Part shown: positions 28,544 to 40,900 of the stretch, in pieces | Numbering within the stretch: position 1 is the stretch's first letter | How the letters are laid out: each line of letters starts with the position of its first letter | Assembly: GCA_029962745.1 (NCBI GenBank) | Contig: CM057171.1 | Span: 1,573,635-1,637,634 of the forward strand | Origin: Echinometra lucunter | Lineage: Eukaryota; Echinodermata; Echinoidea; Camarodonta; Echinometridae | DNA: 64,000 nt | Direction: 5' to 3' | The notes under the pieces: generated by a model | The model's database searches: none | Told to the model about the DNA's origin: nothing | What the model saw: only the letters and a program-made list of their open reading frames with translations | Program-made: the position numbers and the translations under genes

Positions 28544-31500
28544 GTGTCATTGTATAGTGGTACATTCACTTGAATCTAAATCACAGGATTGAGGGTTCAA
28601 ATCCAAGACCGGTGCTAATGTCTTTTTGAAAAAAAAACAAAAAACTCTCATTTGCCACTATCCACCCAGGTGTACATGTATGTAAATGGAGACCCGATAG
28701 AAGTCACGATTATCATTAACATTATTATCAACAAATGCATGGACAACATTTGACCAATAACAAGATTTCAGTCAAGGCACATTGTATCATATGGTGCAGA
28801 CATGTCTGTCAATTGTAGGCAAGCTATGGAGTAGCTATAGGGTATCCTTACATGAAAGATCTTGTCATTGTACCTGTGACCCATCCCTTACATCAAGCAA
28901 TATGGGTTGGTTGAATATCAAAAATACACGGTCAACAATAAAATCAGTCTACCAAAAGCTGTAGAAAATATAATGCTTCTGCTGAAGAATAATTTCTCTA
29001 AAGGAATGAATATCAAACACTATAGACTGTGTTTAAATTTTTTCAAATTTTATCTAAGTAGCGTTGATATGCAAACACGACACGGACGTTAAATTAGAGT
29101 GTCGTGTGCAAAATTTTGTACTGTGCATGCTCAAATCCCGAAAACTCCATCCTGCTGAAATCGAGAATGGTTCTCAGCCAAAATAACATCCATTCTCGAT
29201 GTAGGACGCAGCTGGGTATTCAGCATTAGTGCGTATGTATCACTATGGTAATGCGATCTGCAAGTCTATCATCAGTGCAGCCATGATAGATCTTGCCTGG
29301 TGCACTCGCACCTCGCCTGGCCATGGCCTGGGAAAAAATGCTTCCCATTGTGATGTCATATGTCTGCGTATCACCAAAAGAGCGGAAAGCTCCAAAATAC
29401 TGTATGACGTGGCTGTATCTCTTATTGTGGCTGCATCCTAAACGGACGTCCGCGTCGTGTTTGCGAAAGCTTCCTATTATGAAGAAAAAGAACATGATTC
29501 AGCTTACCTTTTTCAATCCTTGCAGCTCTTCCTCCAAGGCTTTGACCTTGTTCTTAGCTTGGTTCTTCAATTTATTAAACTTCTCCTCAGCCTTGGCCTT
29601 GAAATCAGCTATCTCCTCTTCTTTCTTCTCCTTCTCTACCTTCACTCTATCCAGCTCAGTTTTTCCTTGCTCCAACTCTCCTTCCAGTTCTTCTACCCTC
29701 CTTTCCAGGTTGGCTTTCCCCTCGGCTTCTGTCCTAATCTCTTCATCCTTCTTCACCAGGTCTTCACTCAATTCATCCCAGTTTGATTTTCCTTTAGCAA
29801 CTTCATCTTCTAATTCCACTATCCTTTGCTCAAGTTCTGCTATCCTCTGTGCACCTGTCCTTTCGCTCTCCTCACCTTGCTCCTTCAATCCATCACGCTC
29901 TGTTCTTGCTGCCTCTAAGTTCACCGTTCCTTCTTCAACCTCTCCTTGTAATTCCTTAATCCTTCCTTCTAACTCTTCCTTCTCCTTCTCCCTCTCCATT
30001 TTCAACTCCTCCATCTCATCTTTAGTCCTTCCTAACTCTTCCATCCTCTCCTTAATATCTCTTTCCAGTTCTTCGTTCCTTCTTTGTAGTTCCTCCTTCT
30101 CTCTAACACTATCATTCTCCTTGTCTTCACCCTCCTTCTTCGATGCCTCACTTTCAGTTCTAGCAGCATCAAGCTGTGACTTGGTGTGGGTTAGTTCACT
30201 TTGGAGTTGTTCATAGTTATGAGCCAGAGTGTTGTATTGTGAGCTAGCTTGGTTGTAAGCAGTCTCATACTGTTTGAGAGCGGCCTGTAAGGCAGTGATG
30301 GCATTCGACTTCTCTGTGTCTCCAGAATTCAACTTCTGCTTGAGTTCTTCCGCTTCTTTTAATCTGGCATTCATTTCCTCTTTCTCTTTCTTCCAGGCTT
30401 CTTCCTACAAGTGACAAAAAATAAAATTGCAAGATGTTTCATACCTGTTTGCAATTTTTCTGTGGCAAAGTGGAGTTTATAACTGTTAACAATTTTCAAA
30501 TTCAGAATGTGAATTGATGGAATGGAGACAAAACATTATCACTGACAGCATCATTATTATCACTCTGTCATAACTATCATTATCATCATCATTGTCATTA
30601 TCACCATCACCATCATTGTCATTATCACCATCATCATCAGCAGCAGCAGCATCATCATTACCATCAGCATCATCATTACCAATATCATCATCGTCATCAT
30701 CATCATAATCACGATCATCATCAGCACAGCATCCACATCATCATTATTAATATCACTATAATCATCACCATCATCACCATCATCACCATCATCACCATCA
30801 TCACCATCATCACCATCATCACCATCATCACCATCATCACCATCATCACCATCATCACCATCATCACCATCATTACCATCACTACCATCACCATCATCAC
30901 CATCACTGTCTCTTTTGCAGACAATCATCCTTTTAAAAATCCTTATATATCCTTATATAATATAATATATAATCCTTATATAAACCCTTATATGACTATC
31001 ATAATATCTTACATTTTCCACAAACTGTTCTTGCATTGCTCTCATCTGTTCCTTGGTAATACCAAGCTTCTCTCCTAGTGATGTCATGCTCTTCTGATGG
31101 TCGACACTAGCCTTCTCTTTGTTAGCAATCTCTTCCTGCAGCATCTCAATCACCTTCGTCTTTGCGTCAAGATTCTCCTCCGTCTCCTGGCAACGACGTT
31201 CAAGTTTCTGAGAGAAAAAAGAAAATGTAGCACCACAAAAAATATCAGGCAAGTAATGAAAAGGAAATTTAAAAAAAGAGAGGACAAGAACAGACAACGG
31301 GAAAGGAAATGAAACAGAGAGCTAGCTGTAAGAAGGAGTAAAAATTATGCAAATCAAAAGGCATAACATGTTCTCTTGTAGCATCTCAATTGTTTTTGTC
31401 ATTGCATCAACATTTCTCAATCTTCCAGCAACAGCTTGCCACTTTTTGAGAGAAAAAAAATTTCTGAATATCTTCCAGTCTCCTAAAGAAAGAACCTATC

Positions 31501-34500
31501 TCAAATCAGAAAAACAGCCATGTTCATATATTTCTGTTTTTCTGTACAGGCCATCATTACTATAAATACCATAACTATAGTGGTTCATTCACTAGACACT
31601 CAATCACAGGGCTGAGGGGTCAAATCCCAGCCCCAGTGTTGTCACTCTGTATTGACTTCATATACGCATGATCGTTCAAAATTTCGAGTAAAAAGGGGTC
31701 TTTTTTTTAGCATGTTCACAATTTTGAAAAAAAAAAAAGAGGGTTGTTTTCATGAGCTTGTACACGAAATTGAAAAAAAGGGTGTTTTTGAGCTTGTAGA
31801 CCTCTACTCAAAATTGAAAAAAAGGGTGTGTTTTTTTTTCTTCTGGTCCTCGTTTGCAAAAAGTGTTCTTGGAATGCCCCAAAAAAGGGGTGTTTTTTAA
31901 AGGCCAATATGTACCTGTTTTGTGCCAAATAGGGGTAAAAATGGCTGAAAATTTACTTGAAACACTGCGAAATAGGGGTCAAATTCCTTATGGCCGAACG
32001 ATCATGATTACACCTTTAAATATAGAGTGACAACACCGGGATCCCAGTCTGGTAACAAGTCTTTTGGTAAGACATATATCTATGTTTACCAGTCTCACCA
32101 AGGTGCTATTAAACTGGGTACCTGATAGGAGGCAAAGGTCAGTGTGATTGGGTTAGCATGTGCATGCGTGAATATAAAATGGGTGACTGGCTGGGATGCT
32201 CCCTAGGGAGTGAAGATTGTATACAGTAAAGTGAAGAATAGAAAATGTAAAATGGGTGACTGGCTGGGATGCTTCCTAGGGATTGAAGATTGTGTACAGT
32301 AAAGTGCAGAATAGAAAATGTAAAATGGATGACTGGCTGGGATGCTCCCTAGGGAGTGAAGATTGTGTACAGTAATGTGCAGAATAGAAAATGTAAAATG
32401 GATGACTGGCTGGGATGCTTCCTAGGGAGTGAATATTGTTTACAGTAATGTGCAGAATAGAAAATGAATCCAATGATTGGGGTAACAATAATACTGCAAG
32501 CACTTTGATCAGTTTGTATCGTTGAAGCATTTTATGAGAAACTGGTATTAATCATTATCATCACAGCTATTAACCCATCCGTGACAGAGGTCCTCATTTT
32601 GTGGTTTGGCCTAATATCTTTTGATGCAAAGCCCTAAAAATCATACCAAATACATGAGCAGAGAGAGCACAAAAATCTACATTTACTGTGCCCATTTTGG
32701 TTGCGTCAATATTTGCTGTTTGATGCTGAAAATATTTCAAAGAAAAATAAGCATTAAAATCCTTAAATTGGCAATGCGATAGAGAGTTTAAAATCACCAT
32801 TTTCCCCTGCCAATTGGCAACTTTTTGACTTCTCATCATAATTTCTGTCAATTTTTATTCATTTCAGATACATGACGTTTTATAAGAAAAATGTAGCAAT
32901 AAAATAAAAATGTTGGTGTTGCCAATTTGAAGAATAAAAGCTGATCAAATTAGGCTTTAAATAATTCCGGTCACGAATGGGTTAAAAAAGGCAAACCAAC
33001 CTTGATCAATTCTTGTTGCTTAGCATCGGCATCTCCTTTCTCTTGACCTTCATAAATCTGAAGCTTCTCCTCCAGTGATGCCCTCTCCTTGTCATACCTC
33101 TCCCTCTCCTCCCTCAAGAGGGCCTCCTTGGCTTCTAAGTCATCTGCAAGCTGTGTGATTCTCTCGTCCGTCGACTCCATCTTTGCTCGCATGTTCTCCA
33201 TCACCTTGTTCAGATCATCAATGGCCTTGTCTTTCTGGTTGCACTCTTCCTGTAAGACCTTCAAAACAAAGTATGATTTAACATTAGGACTTGCACTGAC
33301 CTTGTCTTTCTGGTTGCACTCTTCTTGCAGGACCTACAAAATAAATTCAATTCAGTTCAATTTCATTTTTTTTTCTTTTCTAAAACACAAAAATTGCCTG
33401 CAGACTATGATTTTGAGTATGATAAGCACAAGGACTTGCATAGCCTTGTCATTCTGGTTACACTCTTCTAATGAGCCCTTCAAAATTAATTGTTTTACAA
33501 ATTATGAAATTTGGAAATTAAAGGACTTGCTTGACTTTCCAATTGCACCTGCCTGGAAGGAACTTCAAAATAAGTTATTTCATGTGTATGATTTATTTGT
33601 CTTTCTGTGTTTTAATAAATTTAATGTGTACAATTTGGTATACAATATGCAAAAGGAATGGCTTATCTGAGTGTTTTTGTCTTCTTGTAAGATCTTTAAA
33701 ATATGTCATTAAATATGTATGATGAAATGTTAATATATAAGTGAAAGAACAGACTGTACAACTAGTTCAATGTGAGTTTTGTTTGTTTGTTTTTTTTTCC
33801 AGCATGGAACTTGCTGCCCATGAAATTCTGTACATTATGAATAATTTGTTGATCTGGGACAGAATTCATTTCGTCATGTACCAGAGTTTTCTGATGAAAA
33901 ATCATTTTTCATATGATATCTTGTCCTGTTACACATTACTAAATTCTGATCTGTGCAAATCAGAACCACTTTCAAACTGGATTTCAAAAAAGTTAATTTC
34001 ACAAGAACACAGGTGACAAAATGGGTGTTAGCATAGAAATAGAACATCAAACATAAAACACAGCAACGAAAATCAAAACATGTGCAGTTGTAGACAACAA
34101 ACATGACAAAGAAGCAATTAAAATCAACCATTACTACTACAACATGGAGAACAAATTAAATCCCACATATAATTTGGGCTACAATGATATGAATGTTAGA
34201 GAATGTGAGATGAAATTGAAAATTAAAGAACAAAGAGATGGAATATAAAAAGTATAATGTCAGAAAAAAGAATGAATAAGAAGCCTGCCATGCACAACTA
34301 CTCATATGGTGTGTTGCAAGAAAGTTGCAATCGATTGCAAGTTGCAACTGATTGTCACTGGCCAATCAAAATCATTGTTGCATGCATGTCTTCTTAAAAG
34401 GGCAGACCCTAAGCCAATCAGAATGGTTGTTTCAAAATTAGCAATTATTTGCAATTGATTGCAACTTTCTTGCAACACCCCATAAGACAAAATAAAATAA

Positions 34501-34948
34501 GTAAATAATATCAGGAGGTGTTTCACAAAGACTATAACTGACTAAAATTGCTCTTAACTATGGCAGGCCATTCATGTCACTGTTTGCTTTCACCATTGGT
34601 CTCTCAAGGGATACGCAAATCATTGTCACAAATTTGAAGAATTTACTTTTTTTGTTTTCTTCATCAACGAACTATAAAAACAGTCAATTCTGCAGATTTG
34701 TGACCATGATTTGCAAATCCTTTGAGAGAGCCATGGTGAAAGAAAACATTGGCATCAATGGCCAGCCATACTTACATGTCTTAGTCTGTGAAACACCCCC
34801 CCCCCCTGGTAACATGTGAACGAGCCAATGAGGTTAAGATTAGAAAACATATTTTACATTTCCCTCCACACTAAGCAACATGCAAAAGTAAGAAGAATAA
34901 CATCAATATTCCCATATACATTATGGCTATACAGAAGTTTATGCAAAA

Positions 34949-34982
<34 letters not shown>

Positions 34983-37900
34983 CAATTATGTAAATCTAAA
35001 AAGTGGTTGATGTTTTCAAAATAGCTGCAGTGTGAGAAAAAAATCACAATGAAAACTATGAAGAATGAGCTGTGTTTAATTAGAAATACAATTTACCAGC
35101 ACAGAGCAGATAACTTGAACATAATTTGACTACCGGTAACTGTTCATCCCTTACTAGTATTTCTCATCTACAAACCTCTTCATGAATTAGGTGTACGCAA
35201 ATTGAACAACATATAAGATGAAAAGTATGATACTTCAAAAAGTGAAAAGCACTGGAGGACCTGTAACTAATGCTAATCTTTAACTACGTAGGGCAGACAA
35301 TGCCTAAAGGCTAAAAAGCAGGTACAGTGAAAATTGCAAAATTAACAAAAAAATTGCCAAAGTGTGCTAAAAAAAAAGGAATAGAGTTTACACTGTGTTG
35401 CCAATTAAGATTCTAATGATAAATTACAATGAAATCACTCTTATTCGAGAATGGCTGAAGGTATGCCTTTGAAAATGGACTCATAATAATCAGTAATTTA
35501 TTTTTCTTTTTGCTCATGTATAATATACTTCTCTGCACTCTAGATCAATAGACAATGCAAAAGCATCTCAAAAGGCTTGTTCAGATATGATGTGAAAAAC
35601 CTGTGACAACCCCCCGACATTATTAGTGTTCAGATATGTCGCGGCAAATCACGCCACTTATGTTAATGAACGCGCATTAACGCATCAACGCTCAAATAAT
35701 AATAATAATAATAATCTGGGATATTTATATAGCACACGTATCCACCAAATAAGGTGCTCAAGGCGCTCCAATATTACCCCGGCTCAGCTAGGCTACCAAT
35801 TGCAGTGCTTACAGCATTCAAGGAATTCCTTCCCGCCGGTACCTATTTACACCTGGGTGGAGAGTGGCAAATGTAGATTAATGTCTTGCTAAAGGACATT
35901 AGTGCTGCGGTGGGATTCAAACCCTGGACCTCGTGGTTCACAGTCCGGGGACTTATCCACTGATCCACAACACCTCATATAAGAGATTTTTGTCAAAAGT
36001 TGTGCATACAAACTCATAATATCCTATTTTGTGCTAACTTTTCAAGAATTCGATTGGTCTAAAGCTTTTTAATAATAATATACAGTTCTTGTATAGCGCA
36101 TATCACATTATGATATAACGTCTCTATGCGCTTCCAAAGGACTTGGATATTATTACCCCAGCTTTAGCCCGGCAGCCTTTTACAGCGTGCAAGCATTTCA
36201 AGGAATGAATTCCTGCCAGGTACCCATTCACCTCACCTGGGTTGAGTGCAGCACGATGTGGGTGAATTTCTTGCTGAAGGAAATTAACGCCATGGCTGGG
36301 ATTCGAACCCACGACCCTCTGATTGAAAGCTGAGAGTCAGAACCACCAGACCACGACGCTTCAACCAGGAGGCCACCAGGAGGCAAGAAATGCCTCTTGC
36401 CTTAGTGACTTTTTTTTTGCCGCCTCATACTCCATTGACTTGTACACTGAAAATGTCATAGGGGTTTGTCACGCGGGTTTGTTGCGTCATATCTGATCTA
36501 GCCTTAAAAGGAGACTATGTACTGATATGGGTTAATAAATATATTTGCTTGTAGATCAATCTGGCTTATTATTGAGGGCAGCAGAAGATCAGCCAAAACT
36601 GCGGTGTCTCCAAAGAGTTAGTGCAGTGCATTTCTGAGGTGTCCCGCAGCTGTATGTAGCATGCAAGCGTGCGCTTTATTATGTTGATAGCGCGAGCAGT
36701 AGAGAAATCCCTTCCCAACCATAGAGTTATATAATTATGCACTAACTTGGAGACTTTGCAGTAATGGCGCTGCCCACAAATCGCTTCTCTGATCGGTCTA
36801 TACATTACTGTGAAACTGCAAATCATACTAGAACAAGCAAACACGATGCTACAGCAAGCAAAGCTAATCTTACCTTGATTGCCTTATCTCTACCCTCTAT
36901 GACCTCTCCTTGATCTTGGGTCATCATCTGAGCACCATGAGCTTGATGCTCTAAGACTGACACTCTCTCACTCTGTTCCAGGATTAGCTGGTCCTTACGC
37001 ATTAGCTGTTCTAGGACTTCCTGGTACCTGCCCTCTTCCTCATGCAATAATTTCTAGGTTTGAGGGATTAATCACAAGTTACATATATATGTGCCTGATA
37101 TAGTTTGCTAGATCCAACACGGGGAAAGAGGACTTTTGAATTTCCAGATGCATTCCATTATCAAAAAGTCATAGGGGAAAACACCCAACATGTTTCACAA
37201 ATAGATCGGAACATGTTGATCATCGTGGTATCAAGATGAGAGAGTACTAGAGTGAATCAGTTGTCACACGATGTAGCAAACGAAAAGGGATTGCGATGTT
37301 TCGGCTGCAACTGCTAGCCTTCATCAGGCAATGTAGAATGAGCGCGGCCAGCGCTCCGAACAATAGCAGCAGCATCGCGGTGCCAACCAATCACGGGGGC
37401 ACTCCCGGTGCGGTTAACGCTCGTGACCGCTATAAAAGACGCGTGCACGGCGCTCATTCTACATTGCCTGATGAAGGCTAGCAGTTGCAGCTGAAACGTC
37501 GCAATCTCTTTTCGTTTGCTACATCGTGTGACAACTGATTCACTCTAGTACTGTCTCATGTTTCACAAAGACAGCTTAATATACCTTTCCTCATTTCTTT
37601 CTTATTCAATGCCCATAAAGAACTCCCTAGAGAGAAGAAACTTGGTGAGATTGTAATGATTGTAGAAATAAAATCATGCAAGGATTAAATGTTGATGAGA
37701 GGAAAAAAACAAATTGAGAGCAAACATGCATTTTGCTTTCTTTCTTCTCATGTAAATGGATTACTATGCCAGTTTATTAAGAATATTTGATGATACATGC
37801 ATAATAAAAGAAGATATGAGCATGAATACATGTTATATTCCTTATTTGTTAAATACTTAATGATTACAAAACAAAATTAAACAATACTGGACAGAACAAA

Positions 37901-40900
37901 CAAACATGAACAGACAATAAAACACAGATCCTCATCAGAATATTATATGTTCATACTTTTTACTGTTTCTTTCTGTCAAGAAATTCCTCAAATTCTATCT
38001 ATTCTTTTAGAGAACAATGGATTGTATAGACTAAACTGATCTTCATGAGGTGATAAATTATTGTCTGAGTGGCCCAAACATGTGGAGTAGTGTGTACAGC
38101 ACTTTGTAACTGCAAGGAAAAGGCACTCTATCAAATGACTTTGAGATTGGATGGGTTAAGTGTGATAAATGAGAAGAAAAGAGAATTTTTTTTTTCATAA
38201 GACAGGGAAATATCAATAAATCGTATTTTTTGGTTGACTGCCAGGTGCAATAAAAGATTATTCTCTCAGTGGCACCTAATCTTTGTATTATGTGGAATAA
38301 TCTCTGACTGGTGTGTATGCCACCATGAGTGGTTAATCACAAAATTACAGCCCTTTGAAGAGGTGATATTTTCATGCAAAATTACTCAGCATATCAGCAG
38401 GAAACACATCAGAGTATTCCGAAAATGGTTGCAAATCTTTGCTTTAACTTCAATAATGGAAAATAGCAACATCTATTATTTGGAAATATATACCCCAAAT
38501 GGGGCCTAAAGATGAGCATAATTTTAAAAAATGATTCCCTCATCCATTCATGTTACCTCTAAGTCGGTTATCTTGTTCTTTAGTTGAGCTGTAGGACCAG
38601 TATCCATGACAACGGCTGCGCCTCCGCTCCTGAGAGCCTCCAGCATTGCATCTCGTTTCTCAATAGTTTTGTCCTTTTCCTGCAGTTGTTGAAGAATGAA
38701 GAAACAAAATCGTACATTAGAGTAGTCACATAACCATTGCAATCAATAACAATGGTTTGGGAGCATGTTACATTAAGGTCTTGGCATTGATGTGTTGTTA
38801 GTCTGGTTGTTGGTGCATTGTTAGTGTGACATGGTTCCCTATTCTACTACTGCTTTTAATTAACCACCATTAATGCTAAATGTACATTTTTCTTTCCTTC
38901 TTTCTTCATTTTTCTTTTTCATCTTTCATTCTTTATTTATTTTCTCTCTTCTTCTTTGTCTTTTCTTTCTTTCTTCTTCTTCCTCTATTCTTCTTTTTCT
39001 TTTTCTTCTTCTTCTTCTTCATCATTTTCATTTATTTTTCTTTCTTCTTCCTTTTTTCTTCTTCTTCTTGTCCTTCTTCCTTTCTCCTCTTCTTTTCTTT
39101 CTCATTCTTCCCCTCATTCTACTTCTCCACTGCATGACCAGTAGGTTGTAAGAATCTCCTGGATTCTTTGCACTCACCAGAAGTTCAACTATCCTATTCC
39201 TTTTCAGTTCAATCTTATCAATCCTCCTTTCATACTGCTCTATCCTGCTATCTCCCTCATTCATAAGGTGCGTTCAGATATGATACGACTTTGCGCCACC
39301 ACATTGTGCCGGCACATTTTTTGTGTTCAGATATGATGCGACTTGGTGCAGCAACTCTCATAAGAGAGAATTTTGTCAAAAATATCTCACAACAACAGTT
39401 TTTGCACTAACTTTTCAGGAATTTGTTTGGCTTTTTTTTTTTGCAGCCAGGCAGCAAACCAACTGTGTCCTGCCTCGGCAACATTTTTTTGTCACCCCAT
39501 ACCCCATAGACCTGTACACAAAAAAGGTGGCGGCACAAAGTCGCATCATATCTGAACGCACCTTTACTCACCTCAAGTTCAGCTATTCTATTCCTTTCCT
39601 GTCCTTCAAGCTCATCAATCCTCCTTTCACACTGCTCTATCCTACTATCTCTCTCATTCAGTAGCTCCTGCTTGGCATTCACAACCTCCTCGAGCTTATT
39701 CCTCTTCTCTATACTGTCACCGAGGGCGCTTTCCTTCTCGTCAAGTTTCTTCTTCAAGAGTAGGAGTTTCCCACGATTGGAAGCATCATCTCCGCCTCCT
39801 CCATCATCCTTAAATTACATAAAAACAAAACAACAACACATATCATTGTTGGTAAGTGAATAAATACACATCACGGCCTAGTTGGTCTTGCTCACTGGAC
39901 TGTGAATCACCAGGGCACAGGGATCAAATTCCTGGCAAATCCCGAACATTTTATAAAAGTAATTCAAATTTGGCACATGTGACCCAGTACAGGTAAAAAT
40001 CATTCCTTGAAATGACCCGATAACTGCTCCCAGTGTTACAGTCTAGTAACAATTTCAAAACCTCGGAAAAACGTAGGGACATTATATCATAATGTGATAT
40101 ATCATTGTCAAACACAGTAACTTAATGAAAATAAATGAATGAAAATTTAAAGATAGTGTATAGTTTGGGGAAATCTATAAAAAGTAACTTTCACTGTGTG
40201 AATTCATTGCCAGATGATATGAAAAATTGTATCCTAAAACTATTATGTGAAGAATATTACATAAAACTCACTTAAGTGGGTGTATTTTACAATCCAAATG
40301 TCAAAACTTAGTTTTCAGTCCCCGAAAACTTCACCGAACGCAGCATCACACAGTGCCTGCACACGGGTAAAGCTAACAGGAATTTTATTTTGCAATAAAC
40401 AAAATGAAGCGATGTGAATGTGGGAGCCGTCGGCGTGCAAGGGTCGTAGCGCACAGCTGGGTATACCCATTCTACTGCGTTCCTTTCAGACATTTAAACT
40501 AAAACTCATCGTAAATTGGCTTTAAGCTTACATGAATAAAAGAATTCAGTAGTCATCAGGTTAAAGGCATTGGATAACTTTGTGAGACGCTGATTTAAAA
40601 AATTCTCAAACTAAGATGAAACATGTCTATGAGTACTTGTATTTGTACTCAAAACCCATGAAACCAACCATAATTTGGAATGAAAAAGTGTAAGTTAGAC
40701 GCAAATGGCGATTTTATTATCCTTCGTCTCACGAGACAATCACTAAGAGGACCACTTTGCTTGAATTTGAAAATTCCGTTATGTGCCTCCCGCTGCGTGA
40801 TTCCCCAATACACACAGTACGGTAAGGTGAGTCATACGCACATGCGCACTCCTTATATCTATTCTGTGCAACCGACCCTCGTATCTTTTTCAAACATTGG

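Larger units (their letters stand above)
35577..36500. mobile_element. composite element with TTCAGATATGATG-type ends carrying two SINEs
   Basis: The left end (GTTCAGATATGATGTGA) and right end (GTTGCGTCATATCTGA) are inverted and resemble the termini of the MITE at 39265. Two minus-strand SINEs are nested within it. Confidence 0.5.

Noticed and set aside
30560..30928. Asp-Gly repeat protein
   Set aside because: Translation of the ATCACC microsatellite in an intron.
36280..36362. tRNA gene on the minus strand
   Set aside because: A and B boxes present but no acceptor stem and a SINE body follows.
38873..39151. Phe/Leu-rich membrane protein
   Set aside because: Low-complexity TTC tract in an intron.
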